Shown piece after piece: positions 45,286 to 55,190 of a stretch of DNA of 64,000 nucleotides. The translations under genes were made by a program, and so were the position numbers. Within the stretch, counting starts at the first letter, position 1; each line of letters begins with the position of its first letter. The DNA comes from JACPNO01 sp963825405 (lineage in GTDB: Bacteria > Acidobacteriota > Terriglobia > Bryobacterales > Bryobacteraceae). The stretch is from positions 186,001-250,000 of the forward strand of contig CAWGTB010000001.1 of NCBI GenBank assembly GCA_963825405.1, given 5' to 3'. Under the pieces are notes generated by a model. That model was given only the letters and a program-made list of their open reading frames with translations, made no database searches and was not told the origin of the DNA.

Positions 45286-47085
45286 ATGAGCACAATCACA
45301 GCACCCGAAACTAAGACGCCCGGCAAGATCGGGAAATCTGGTGGAGATGAACTGGGATCCGATTACGCGGATCGTCGGCAGCCTCGGCATCTTCACCAAG
45401 ATCGATTTCGAGAATCGCCACGTGGCCGAGTGCCACAGCACGTCCTCGATCTTTCGCGGCTACAGCATCTTCATGAAGGGCAAAGATCCGCGCGACGCCC
45501 ACTTCATCACCAGCCGGATTTGCGGCATCTGCGGCGACAATCACGCCACCTGCGCCACCTACGCGCAGAACATGGCGTTCGGCGTCCGCCCGCCCGCGCT
45601 CGGCGAATGGATCGTCAATCTGGGCGAAGCCGCCGAGTACATGTTCGACCACAACATCTTCCAGGACAACCTGGTGGGCGTGGATTTCTGCGAGCAGATG
45701 GTGAAGGAAACCAATCCCAGCGTGCTGGCGAAAGCGGAGAACGACGGCGTCGCCGCATGCCAATCTGCACGGCTATCAAGACCATCGCCGATATCATGCG
45801 CGCGCTGAATCCGTTCACCGGCGCGTTCTATCTGGAAGCGCTGCAGATGAGCCGCATGACGCGCGAAATGTTCTGCCTGATGGAAGGCCGGCACGTGCAT
45901 CCGTCGACGCTCTATCCGGGCGGCGTCGGCACGGTTCCCACCGTCCAGCTCTTCACCGACTACATCGTGCGGCTGATGAAGTACGTCGAGTTCATGAAGA
46001 AGGTGGTGCCGCTGCACGACGACTTGTTCGACTTCTTCTACGAGGCGCTGCCGGGGTACGAGGAAGTCGGACGCCGGCGCATTCTGCTGGGCTGCTGGGG
46101 CTCTTTCAACGATCCGGAGCATTGCGATTACACCTACAAGAACATGACCAACTGGGGCCGGAAGATGTTCGTCACCCCGGGCGTGGTGGTGGATGGCGAG
46201 CTGGTCACCACCGATCTGGTCGACATCAATCTGAACATTCGCATCCTGCTGGGCAGCTCTTACTACGACGACTGGCAGGACGGCCAGACCTTCGTCAAGC
46301 AGGATCCGCTGGGCAATCCGGTGGATCAGCGCCATCCCTGGAACCAGACCACGACTCCGCGTCCGCAGAAGCGCGACTTCAAGGACAAGTACACCTGGGT
46401 GATGTCTCCGCGCTGGTTCGACAAGCGAACCGGCGACTACCTGGCGCTCGATACCGGCGGCGGTCCGATCGCCCGCTTCTGGGCGACGGCGCTCGCCGGC
46501 CTGGTGGACATCGGCTACATCAAAGCCACCGGCAAGAGCGTCAAGATCTATCTGCCGAAGACGGCGTCGAAGCCTGAAGTCGAATTCGAATGGAAGATTC
46601 CGAAGTGGAGCAACGCCATCGAGCGCGATCGCGCCCGCACCTACTTCCAGGCCTACGCCGCGGCTGCCGCCTTGTACTTTGCCGAGCAGGCGCTCAAGGA
46701 ACTGCATGCCGGCAGGACGCGGACCTGGTCCGATTTCAAGGTGCCCGACGAAGCCATCGGCTGCGGCTTCCACGAAGCGGTTCGCGGCGTGCTCTCGCAT
46801 CACGTGGTGATCAAGAACGGCAAGATCGCGAACTATCATCCTTATCCGCCGACGCCGTGGAATGCCAATCCGCGCGATAGCTACGGCACGCCGGGCCCCT
46901 ACGAAGATGCGGTGCAGAACACGCCGATCTTCGAGGAGAACGGGCGGGACAAGTTCAAGGGCATCGACATCATGCGCGCGGTGCGCAGCTTCGATCCCTG
47001 CCTTCCCTGCGGCGTGCATATGTACGACGGCGGCGGCAAGATCCTGGAGACGCGCCATTCGCCGATGTTCGGCTTGAACGGCTGA
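45286..47085 (+). CDS. hhyL: Group 1h [NiFe]-hydrogenase large subunit HhyL (frameshifted)
   Basis: The catalytic subunit, about 598 residues. Both nickel-binding motifs are intact: RICGICGDNHATC near the N-terminus and SFDPCLPCGVHMYDG at the C-terminus. A 20-residue tail follows the His, to be removed by the maturation protease (50146). WDPITRIVGSLGIFTKIDFE and NMTNWGRKMFVTPGVVVDGE are characteristic of the HhyL branch. Three one-base gains are needed: AAA near 45332 (restoring NLVEMNWDPITRI), near 45756 and near 45773. Encoded with HhyS in one operon; the enzyme oxidises H2 and passes electrons to the respiratory chain. Confidence 0.92.
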   Translation: MSTITAPETKTPGKIGKSGGDELGSDYADRRQPRHLHQDRFRESPRGRVPQHVLDLSRLQHLHEGQRSARRPLHHQPDLRHLRRQSRHLRHLRAEHGVRRPPARARRMDRQSGRSRRVHVRPQHLPGQPGGRGFLRADGEGNQSQRAGESGERRRRRMPICTAIKTIADIMRALNPFTGAFYLEALQMSRMTREMFCLMEGRHVHPSTLYPGGVGTVPTVQLFTDYIVRLMKYVEFMKKVVPLHDDLFDFFYEALPGYEEVGRRRILLGCWGSFNDPEHCDYTYKNMTNWGRKMFVTPGVVVDGELVTTDLVDINLNIRILLGSSYYDDWQDGQTFVKQDPLGNPVDQRHPWNQTTTPRPQKRDFKDKYTWVMSPRWFDKRTGDYLALDTGGGPIARFWATALAGLVDIGYIKATGKSVKIYLPKTASKPEVEFEWKIPKWSNAIERDRARTYFQAYAAAAALYFAEQALKELHAGRTRTWSDFKVPDEAIGCGFHEAVRGVLSHHVVIKNGKIANYHPYPPTPWNANPRDSYGTPGPYEDAVQNTPIFEENGRDKFKGIDIMRAVRSFDPCLPCGVHMYDGGGKILETRHSPMFGLNG

Positions 47086-47096
47086 GGACGGCGATC

Positions 47097-47650
47097 ATGC
47101 CGGCACAACCGGAATTCCAGCAGCGGCTCAAGTCGATCGAAAAGTTGCTCGGCAAGATCGAGGCGGCCGCCGATCCGAACCTGCGAACTACCGTGCAGGA
47201 ACTGGTGCAGTTGGTGATGGACCTGCACGGCGCCGGGCTGGAGCGGATGCTGGAGCTGATCCGCGCCACCGGCGACGGTGGCGAGAATCTGATCCAGAAG
47301 CTGGGGCGGGACGACCTGGTGGCGAGCCTTCTGGTGCTTGTACGGGCTTCATCCGCTGGAGTCTCGAAGACGCGGGTCGCGCAGGCGCTGGATAAGGTGC
47401 GCTCGCGCCTGCGCTCGCATGACGGCGCAGTGGAGCTGCTGAGCATCGAAGACGGCGCGGTCCGCTTGCGCCTGCAGGCCAACGGCCACGGATGCGGCTC
47501 GACGCGCAGGCGTTGAAGGAGATGGTCGAGGAGGCGGTCTATCAGGCGGCTCCGGATATCACCACTCTGGTCGATCGAAGGCGCGGAGGAGAAGCCAGGG
47601 CTTCGTGCCGCTCGAGATGTTGCAGGGCTCGACGCCGTGGCGAGCAGTGA
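47097..47650 (+). CDS. NifU-like hydrogenase-operon protein (frameshifted)
   Basis: N-terminal helical part (FQQRLKSIEKLLGKIEAAAD) followed by a NifU C-terminal-type domain (QALDKVRSRLRSHDGAVELL; EMVEEAVYQAAPDITTLV; EGAEEKPGFVPLEML). Such proteins carry Fe-S clusters or assist their assembly. The usual CxxC is read here as ANGHGC, so the first Cys appears replaced by Gly. Frames change near 47503 (-1), 47573 (+1) and 47599 (+1 in GGG). The stop overlaps the next GTG (GTGA, 47647-47650). Placed directly after HhyL, as in actinobacterial clusters. Confidence 0.75.
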
Positions 47651-48294
47651 GCGCTGTGAGCCGGCAGCTCGTTCGGCGTTCTGCGCCAGTTCGTGCGCCG
47701 TCCTTCACCGGCCGAGCGCTGCGAAATGTGCAGCAAGGAGTTGGCGCCCGACCACCAGCATCTTCTGGAACCGCTGAGCCGCAAGCTGATCTGCGCGTGC
47801 GATGCCTGCGCGATCCTGTTCAACAGCCAGGGCCAGACGAAGTACAAGCGCGTGCCGCGGCGCATCCGCTTTCTGCCGGACTTTCAGCATGACCGACAGC
47901 CAGTGGGACGGCCTGATGATGCCGATCAACATGGCGTTCTTCTTCAAGAGCACGCCGCAGGACCGCGTGATCGCGCTTGTACCCGAGTCCGGCCGGCGCC
48001 ACCGAGTCGTTGCTGTCGTTCGATACCTGGGAGGAGATCGAGCGCGAAAATCCGGTGCTGCTGGAGATGGAAGCGGATGTCGAGGCGCTGCTGGTGAATC
48101 GCATCGGCCACGCGCGCGGATTCTCCAGCCCCGAATATTACCTGGTGCCGATCGACGAGTGCTTCAAACTGGTCGGCCTGATCCGCAGCCGCTGGCAGGG
48201 TCTGTCCGGCGGGACGGAAGTCTGGCGGGAGATCGGCAATTCTTCGCCGAGCTGAAGGCGAGGTCGCCGCAAGTCGCGGAGAGATCCCATGCCT
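47647..48294 (+). CDS. DUF5947-like hydrogenase accessory protein (frameshifted)
   Basis: About 210 residues: SSFGVLRQFVRRPSPAERCE, then four cysteines in CEMC and CACDAC that look like a zinc or Fe-S site, RIRFLPDF, SMTDSQWDGLMMPINMAFFF and a GGTEVWREIG C-terminus. The order matches the family I know as DUF5947, repeatedly encoded beside NifU and DUF6084 in group 1h hydrogenase operons. Frame changes near 47662, 47884 (TTT), 47965 and 48237. Function unknown; the paired cysteines suggest a role in cluster or electron handling. Exact stop 3' of 48250 is uncertain because of the indels. Confidence 0.7.
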
Positions 48295-48946
48295 GATCTC
48301 AGCTATCACGGTCGAGAAAGCCGAGGTTGTTCCCTTCGCGGCGTCTCCCACGCTGGCGTTCAAGCTGCGCGTGGCGAATGCCGATCCGGCTGAGACGATC
48401 CACACCGTCGTGCTGCGCTGCCAGATTCAGATCGAAGTGACGCGCCGCCGATACACCGCCGCGGACCAGGAGCGGCTGCGCGATCTTTTCGGCGAGCCGG
48501 AGCGCTGGGGCCAAACTCTGCGCAATCTGCTGTGGACCAACACCAGCGCCGTGATCCCGCAATTCACCGGCGTCACGACCGTCGACTTGCAGGTGCCCTG
48601 CACCTTCGATTTCAGCGTCGCGACGACCAAGTACTTCAACGGCCTGGCGGATGGCGAGATTCCGGTCTGCCTGATGTTCAGCGGCACGGTCTTCTACGCG
48701 GACGCCGACGGGAGCGCTGCAGGTGGCGCCGATCTCCTGGGACAAGGAAACGAAATTCCGCCTGCCGCTGAAGGTTTGGAAAGACATGATGGATGCGTAC
48801 TATCCCAACAGCGCGTGGCTCTGCCTGCGCCGGGACGTCTTCGAGGAGTTGCATCGATTCAAAGTCGAGCACGGCATTCCGACCTGGGAGCAGGCGATCG
48901 AACAACATTCTGACTGCAAGCCGAGGAAGCCGGTGCGCTGTCATGA
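48289..48946 (+). CDS. DUF6084-like hydrogenase accessory protein (frameshifted)
   Basis: About 215 residues beginning MPDLS, then ITVEKAEVVPFAASPTLAFK, QIQIEVTRRRYTAADQERLR, VDLQVPCTFDFSVATTKYFN and a W-x-x-M-x-D/AYYPNSAWLCLRRDVFEEL region. The pattern is that of DUF6084, a beta-rich protein consistently next to DUF5947 in H2-scavenging clusters. Frame changes near 48305 (+1) and 48712 (+1), and near 48905. The end at TGA 48944-48946 gives a sensible ..AEEAGALS C-terminus and overlaps the next ATG (ATGA). Role unknown. Confidence 0.7.
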
Positions 48947-49854
48947 ATCACCGATGTCGGTCGAGAAGATCGCCAACGCAGTGCTCTACGAAGGCTACAT
49001 GCTGTATCCCTACCGGCCTTCGGCGGTGAAGAATCAGCAGCGCTTCAACTTCGGAGTGCTCTATCCGCGCGAGTATTGCGAACTGCAGACGGGCTCGGAA
49101 GCCTGGGAGATGCAGACGGAGTGCCTGGTGCTCGGACAATGCGGCCACGCACTGTCGAAGTGAAGGTGCGGTTCCTGCAACTGGTCGACGCAGCAGGATC
49201 GGCAGGAAGGCGTGGAGCGCGACGTTTGTACGCTCGCCGCCGGTCTTCGAATCGCTTGACGTCGCAGCCGCTTCGGCAGAAGTTTCGCGTTTGAAGTGGA
49301 CGTCAGATGGCGAGCTGGAACTACGCGCGCAACGGCTCGAGCGATGGCTGCTTCAGGATCACGCTCGATCGTCCGCAATCTCGCGTCGCTCGGCAAACAG
49401 CGCGGACATGAACCGCGACGAGGTGCTGCTGCGTTCGCTGGTCTCCGTGCACAGCATTCTGCATGTCGACGGCGGCGAGTTTGTTTCGTCTGCTCGATCC
49501 GCCGGAGCACGTATCGCGCGGCGTGCCGGAGTGCCGCAACATCGGCACGTGGCCGGTGCTGGCGGGCGACGAGGGGCAGCGCGATATCAGTGCTGTCCGC
49601 GCCGATCATTCTCTACGACTATCCGCAGATCGCGCCGGAGAGCCCGGGCGATCTTTTCGACGGCACCGAAATCGACGAGATTCTGGCGCTGCGGATCCTG
49701 ACCATGACGGACGCGGAGAAACTCGGAAGTGCGGAACGGCGACGATCGCGCCCGCCGGATTCTCGAACGAACCGAAATGCTGCCGCCGGAACATTTTCAG
49801 AAGCTGCACGGGGCTCTGCGCGGTCTGCGCGCAAGTCCGGAGCAGCCGCCATGA
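48943..49854 (+). CDS. Unknown hydrogenase-operon protein (frameshifted)
   Basis: Fragments assemble into about 300 residues: MSVEKIANAVLYEGYMLYPY, QRFNFGVLYPREYCELQTGS, VKVRFLQLVD, RDEVLLRSLVSVHSILHVDG, ECRNIGTWPVLAGDEGQRDI, LSAPIILYDYPQIAPESPGD and RTEMLPPEHFQKLHGALRGL. I have seen similar proteins only in group 1h clusters and know no function. The start ATG 48943 overlaps the previous stop and the end TGA 49852-49854 overlaps the next ATG. At least five indels are implied. It is soluble and lacks a recognised cofactor motif. Confidence 0.6.
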
Positions 49855-50149
49855 ACGAGTGGGAATGGCAACTGCTCGAGGACAAGCCGGCGCTCGACCG
49901 CGTCACCGTCGATGGCGTCGAGTTCAGCGATCGGCGATCGTGTTCGCCTGCGTCCGCGCCAGGGCGGCGACATTATGGACGTCGCGCTGGCCGGGAAGAT
50001 CGGGATCATCGAGAGCATCGAGCAGGACTACGAAGGCAAGGTACAGGTGGCGGTCGTGATGGATGACGATCCCGGCAAGGACCTGGGCATGCTGCGCCAG
50101 CCCGGCCACCGCTTCTTCTTCAATGTCGAGGAGATCGAACCGCGTATGA
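49851..50149 (+). CDS. Small unknown hydrogenase-operon protein (frameshifted)
   Basis: About 97 residues: MNEWEWQLLEDKPALDRVTV, then DRVRLRPRQGGDIMDVALAG, KIGIIESIEQDYEGKVQVAV and PGHRFFFNVEEIEP. The middle is an SH3/KOW-like strand pattern (GDRVRLRP...G-x-I-x-x-I...VAV), which suggests a small binding domain. One gained base near 49930, and another before the stop, break the frame. ATGA overlaps at both ends bind it tightly into the operon. Function unknown. Confidence 0.6.
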
Positions 50150-50670
50150 CGCATCCGCGGATTCTCATCGCGTGCATCGGAAATATCTTCCTGGGCGATG
50201 ACGGCTTCGGCATGGAAGTGGCTCGCCGCCTTGCGCAGCCGCCCGCTGCCGCCGGGCGTCATCCTGAAGGACTTCGGAATTCGCGGCCTCGATCTCACGT
50301 ACGCGCTGCTCGATCCCTACGAACTCGTCATCCTGGTGGACGCCTGCCCGCGCGGCGGCGAGCCGGGCACGGTTTATCTGATCGAGCCGGACGCCGTCGG
50401 AGCTGAAGATCGCTGTTCCGGCCCGCCTTGAACGCGCACGGCATGAATCCGATGAACGTGCTGCGCATGGTGAAGTCGATGGGCGGCGCGCCAGGCCGCG
50501 ATTCTGATCGTAGGCTGCGAGCCTGCCGACCTTGGATCGGAGAAGAAGGCAAGCTGGGCTTGAGCGAACCAGTTGCGGCCGCGATCGACGAAGCAATCGC
50601 TCTGATCGAGACGCTGGTTTCGAAAACGATGGTCGGACCGGCAGCGAACGAAGTTTTGCAAACACATTGA
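50146..50670 (+). CDS. [NiFe]-hydrogenase maturation protease (frameshifted)
   Basis: A HupD/HyaD-type endopeptidase that trims the HhyL C-terminus after nickel insertion. MTHPRILIACIGNIFLGDDG contains the G-N-x-x-x-x-D-D-G nickel-sensing motif, VILVDACPRGGEPGTVY the second acidic residue and NAHGMNPMNVLRM the His ligand. About 170 residues. The frames shift near 50228, 50415, 50490 and 50540. It ends 14 bases before the DUF6893-like gene, which has its own AAGGAG site. The matching 20-residue HhyL tail supports the assignment. Confidence 0.82.
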
Positions 50671-50684
50671 ACAAGGAGAACGTC

Positions 50685-50906
50685 ATGTCAATGGAACTGA
50701 CGGAACACACGAATGGTCAGGATGCGAACCGAAGCCCGGGACACGCTATTCCTGTTGGGCGGCGCTGCCATGGTTGCTGTTCGGCGCCGGACTCATCCTG
50801 TCCACGCCGATGGTCCGGCGCTCTCTGGGCGGCGTCGGGAATCGGGAACCTGATGCAGGCTGCGATCCCGGATTTCGAACGATACATGAAGCTGAGGTCC
50901 ATGTGA
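50685..50906 (+). CDS. Small membrane protein, DUF6893-like (frameshifted)
   Basis: ATG 50685 follows AAGGAG. The two-frame product of about 73 residues has one transmembrane helix (ALPWLLFGAGLILSTPMVRR) and ends AAIPDFERYMKLRSM, the tail shared with the 35-residue protein at 40181-40288. One-base changes near 50740 and 50842 are needed. It may anchor or assemble the hydrogenase at the membrane, but this is only suggested by position. Confidence 0.55.
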   Translation: MSMELTEHTNGQDANRSPGHAIPVGRRCHGCCSAPDSSCPRRWSGALWAASGIGNLMQAAIPDFERYMKLRSM

Positions 50907-51488
50907 CCGAGGTGCAACCCGGAACTGCGGTGGGGCACTATCGTTCTCGACAAGGGCGCGAGCAGATTTACCGTGCGCGCGTTTGCCAGCGGAATGCTCT
51001 CGGCGCTCGGGCACAATCCGACCATCGCGATCCGGGACTTTTCGGGCGAGGCGAATTTCGATCCGGCCGCTCCGGAGCAAGCTTCGCTGCGCATCCAGAT
51101 CCGGGCGGATTCGCTGGAGGTGACGGACGACATCAGCAGCAAGGATCGCCGGGAAATGGAAAGCACGATGAACGAGAAGGTGCTCGAGAGCGCGAAGTAT
51201 CCGACGATCACTTTCGAGAGCGACTGGCGTGTCCGCCGACGCAGTTGAGCGAAGGACGTTACCAGGTGACATCTGAACGGCAATCTGTCGCTGCACGGCA
51301 GCGACGCGGCACCGTTCCCGGTGACGGCGCAGGTGACCCTGATGGGCGACATGCTGCGCGCCTCCGGCGAGTTCTCCCTTCTGCAGAGCGATTACGGCAT
51401 ACCGCTGGTCAGCGTTGCCGGCGGGGCGCTGAAAGTGAAGGATGAGCTGAAGTTCACATTCGATATCGTCGCGCGAAAGCAGGAATAG
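50903..51488 (+). CDS. YceI-family lipid/quinone-binding protein (frameshifted)
   Basis: About 190 residues starting at a GTG overlapping the previous stop: VLDKGASRFTVRAFASGMLS, HNPTIAIRDFSGEANFDP, LRIQIRADSLEVTDDISSKD and SDYGIPLVSVAGGALKVKDE. This is the YceI lipocalin-like barrel, whose members bind isoprenoid quinones or similar lipids. No signal peptide is readable, so it may be cytoplasmic or the start may be wrong. Shifts near 50935 (+1), 51228 and 51272. A quinone carrier in a respiratory hydrogenase operon is suggestive. Confidence 0.78.
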
Positions 51489-51492
51489 AAAC

Positions 51493-51791
51493 ATGTGTCT
51501 CGCCATACCCGGAAAAATCGTCGAGCTGCTGGCTGAGGATCGCGACCTGGCTGTGGTCGACGTTCTGGGCGTGCGGCGGAAGGTGGATCTCGGGCTTGTT
51601 GCAGGACGATCCTCCGGCCACGGGCGATTGGGTGCTCATCCACGTCGGTTTTGCCATGAGCAAGATCAGCGAAGCGGACGCGCTCGGATCAGTTGCGCAT
51701 GCTCACCGAGCTCGGCGAGAGCGACGCGGCGATGGAAGAAGTTCGCGGGTACGGCCTGGGCGATTCGGAGGACGCCGGCGAGCGCCGCTGA
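51493..51791 (+). CDS. hypC: Hydrogenase maturation chaperone HypC (frameshifted)
   Basis: About 98 residues starting with the diagnostic MCLAIPGKIVE, whose Cys2 binds the Fe(CN)2CO precursor with HypD. KVDLGL, DDPPATGDWVLIHVGFAMSK and SEADAL follow as in HypC/HupF, then a helical tail LRMLTELGESDAAMEEVRG. One-base gains near 51594 and 51685. Four bases after YceI. Confidence 0.85.
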
Positions 51792-51809
51792 GACCGGAGG
51801 AATAAGACC

Positions 51810-52955
51810 ATGCGATTTGTCGATGAATTTCGCGAACCGGAGTTGATCACCAGGACCGCCGACGAGATCCGCCGGCTGGCCGATCCCGCGCGCCATTACC
51901 GCTTCATGGAAGTGTGCGGCGGCCACACCCACGCCATCTACCGCTTTGGCCTGAAGGATCTGCTGCCGCCGAACATCGAACTGGTCCACGGCCCGGGCTG
52001 TCCGGTGTGCGTGCTTCCCATGGGAAGCATCGACGACGGCCTGTCGATGGCGGAGCAGCCCGACGTGATCTTCACCGCGTTCGGCGACATGATGCGCGTC
52101 CCCGGCACGCGCGGGAGCCCGCTCGAACACAAAGCGCGCGGGATGGATGTGCGCATCGTCTATTCGCCGTCGGATGCCCTGAAGCTCGCGCGGAACGAAT
52201 CCCGACAAGCACGTCATGTTCTTCGCGATCGGCTTTGAGACCACGGCGCCGTCGACCGCGCTCACGCTGATGCGCGCCAAGAGCGGAGGGCATCCGCAAC
52301 TTCTCGGTCTTCTGCAATCACGTGACGATCATTCCGGCCATCCGCGCGATCCTCGATTCTCCCGATATGCGCATCGACGCGTTCATCGGCCCGGGCCACG
52401 TCTCCACCGTGATCGGCTGCCGGCCCTATGGATGGATTGCGAACAACGAAGAGCAAGCCGATCGTGGTCGCCGGATTTGAGCCGCTCGATGTGCTGCAAT
52501 CCATCGTCATGCTGCTGCGCCAGCTGAACGAAAACCAGAGGAAAGTGGAGAACCAGTACAAGCGCGTCGTGCCGTGGGAAGGAAATCGCGCCGCTCTCAA
52601 GGCCATGGCCGAAGTGTTCGAATTGCGGCCGTACTTCGAATGGCGCGGCTTAGGCTTCATCTCGCAATCCGCACTGCGGATTCGCGAATCGTATGCGGAA
52701 TGGGACGCCGAGCGGCGCTTCTCCGTACCCGGCGTGCGCGTCACCGATCCGAAGGCCGCGCAGTGCGGGGAAGTGTTGAAGGGCGTGCTGAAGCCGGCGC
52801 AGTGCAAGCTGTTCGGCAAGGAGTGCACTCCGGAGCATCCGGTGGGCGCGCTGATGGTGTCGTCGGAAGGCTCATGCGCGGCCTATTACAACTACGAGCA
52901 TCGCAAGACGCAGGTGTTAACGAATGTGTCGATGCCAACATCTTTAGGAGCGTAA
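51810..52955 (+). CDS. hypD: Hydrogenase maturation protein HypD (frameshifted)
   Basis: The Fe(CN)2CO scaffold, about 380 residues. MEVCGGHTHAIYRFGLKDLL carries the key Cys, VHGPGCPVCVLPMGSID the second cysteine pair, FFAIGFETTAPSTALTLM the third motif, and KECTPEHPVGALMVSSEGSC the C-terminal [4Fe-4S] cysteines. Frame changes near 52198, 52285 and 52430. The TAA stop overlaps the HypE ATG (TAATG). No metal-site residue is lost. Confidence 0.9.
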
Positions 52956-53995
52956 TGACGAGCGTCGTTTCCAAAATCCGTTTCCGCGATCCGCAGGTCG
53001 AGATGGCTCACGGAGCCGGCGGCAAGGCGAGCCGCCGGCTCATCGACGGATTGTTCGCGCCGATTCTGTTCGGATCGGCTCCAGCGCCTCTGGGCGACGC
53101 CGCCCACGTGAACATCAACGGAACCTGCGTGGCGATCACCACCGACAGCTTCGTGGTCAGGCCGCTGCGTTTCCCGGCGGCTCCATCGGCGAACTCGCGG
53201 TGAACGGAACGGTCAACGATCTGGCGGTTTCCGGCGCGAGAGCGCAGGCGCTGGTGGTCAGCTACGTGCTCGAAGCCGGGCTGCCGACGGAGATTCTCGA
53301 AGCCGAGGTTCGTGCCATGGCCGCCGCCGCAAGCGCTGCCGGCGTGGTCATCGCGGGCGGCGACACCAAAGTCGTCGAACACGGCAAGGCCGATCAGATG
53401 TACATCACGACTTCCGGAATCGGCCACCTGATTCCGGGCGTGAGCGTCTCGCCGGCGGCGGTGCGCTGCGGCGACAAGATCCTGCTGTCCGGTCCGATCG
53501 GCGACCACGGCATCACGATTCTGCTGGCGCGCGGCGAACTGGATCTCGAGGCCGATCTCCGCTCCGATACGCGCTCCGTGCTGCCGCTGGTGGAGGCGCT
53601 GGCGGAGGCCGTCGGCGCCGGCGATTCACTGGATGCGCGATCCCACGCGCGGCGGCGTCGCGACATCGCTCAACGAACTGGCGCACGATTGCGGCCTCGG
53701 CATCCTGCTCTCGGAAGATCGAATTCCGGTTCGCGATGAAGTGCGCGGCGCTTGCGAGTTGCTGGGTCTCGACCCGCTGCATATCGCCAACGAAGGACAA
53801 TTTCTGGCCGTGGTTGCCGCCGAACAAGCCGAGGCCGCGCTCGATGCCTTGCGCGCAACTCCGGGCGGGCGCGAGGCCGCATTGATCGGCGAAGTCAGCG
53901 AACAGCCCGCCGGCTCGGTTCTGGTCACGACGCTTTACGGAGGCAGCCGGATCGTGGACATGCTGGTGGGCGATCCGCTGCCGAGAATCTGTTAG
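52955..53995 (+). CDS. hypE: Hydrogenase maturation protein HypE (frameshifted)
   Basis: About 346 residues of the PurM/HypE family that turns the carbamoyl group into the cyanide ligand. MAHGAGGKASRRLIDGLFAP, GDAAHVNINGTCVAITTDSF, NGTVNDLAVSGARAQALVVS, GGDTKVVEHGKADQMYITTS and RDPTRGGVATSLNELAHDCG are typical, and it ends in the active-site tail PRIC. Frame changes near 53170 and 53630. Confidence 0.9.
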
Positions 53996-54005
53996 GAGCC
54001 AAGCG

Positions 54006-55190
54006 ATGGTCAAGACATGCGATCTGGCGAGCGACAGTCGAAGAACGGCTTCTCGAACGCAATCGGATCTTCGAAGACTTCTTCGCGCAAGAGGCGCGTC
54101 CGCTCGCGCTGGCTTGCCGGGAGATGTCGGACCGCTTTCTCCAGGGCGGGCGCCTGCTGGCATTCGGACGCGGCCCTTACGCCACCGATGCGCAGCACGT
54201 GTCGGTCGAGTTCGTCCATCCGATCATCGTCGGCAAGCGCGCGCTGCCGGCGCTGGATCTCTCCCTTCTCTTTCGTCCCTGGCTGGACGCGATCCTTCAG
54301 CCGGAGGACATTGTCATGGGATTCGGACCACCGGAGGGCGATGCGGAAGTCGCGGACGCGCTCGCCGCGGCGCACAAGCGCGGCGCCATGACTTTCGCGC
54401 TGCCCGGGCCGCGGCGGTTCGTATCCGTTCGAGCCGCCGACGCAGGATCCATTTCATCCATCAGGAGCTGATCGAGATTCTGTATCACACGCTGTGGGAA
54501 ACGGTGCACGTCTTCTTCGAGCATCGTGAGCTGGGACACGACGTCGGCGATTCCGCATTCCTCTATCCTTTTCTGGGCGAAGAGAAACAACAGACGGGCG
54601 ATATCGTGGATCAAGTCGCCGCATCCATTCGAGCCAAGGCGCAGGAGGACGCGCAGCCTGCGAGCCCAGGTGGCCCGCGAGGAATCCGAACAAATCGCCG
54701 ACGCCGCCGCGCCATTCACTCAGCGCCTGAGCTCAAGGCGGCAAGCTGATCATTTTCGGCAATGGCGGATCGGCTACCGACGCCAACGACTGGGCCATCG
54801 ACTGCGTGCTGCCGCCCGCCGGATACCGCCCGATTCCGGCAATTTCGCTGTCGATGGAGCCCGCCAACCTCACGGCCATTGCCAACGATGTCGGCATCGA
54901 GACTGATCTTTCTGCGCCAGATGATTGCGCACGCGCGGCCGGAGGATGTCGCGATCGGGATCTCCACCAGCGGCGGCTCGCGCAACATCATCATGGCGCT
55001 CGAAGAAGCGCGCAAGCGGGGATTGCTGACCGTGGCGCTGCTGGGCTATGACGGCGGCGAGATCCTGCGCCGCGGGCTGGCGGACTTTCCGCTGGTGGTC
55101 CGCTCCGATTACATCCCGCGCATTCAGGAAGTGCAGGCATCCACCTATCACGTGATTCGCGAAACGCTGGAGGTGCTCGCCCGTGCCTAA
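54006..55190 (+). CDS. Double SIS-domain protein (GmhA-like), frameshifted
   Basis: About 390 residues built from two SIS (sugar isomerase) domains: a first half LLAFGRGPYATDAQHVSVEF and a second half LIIFGNGGSATDANDWAIDC with IGISTSGGSRNIIMALEEAR, both with the GmhA-type phosphosugar loop. GmhA itself has one domain, so this is a tandem form. It lies between hypE and a glutaredoxin in a hydrogenase operon, where similar proteins are known by position but not by function. Frame changes near 54430, 54655, 54745 and 54905. The stop overlaps the next GTG by 8 bases. Confidence 0.75.

Noticed and set aside
45559..47058. Minus-strand frame of 499 residues opposite hhyL
   Set aside because: Antisense of a strongly conserved large subunit; Arg/Val/Ala-rich shadow typical of GC-rich codon bias.
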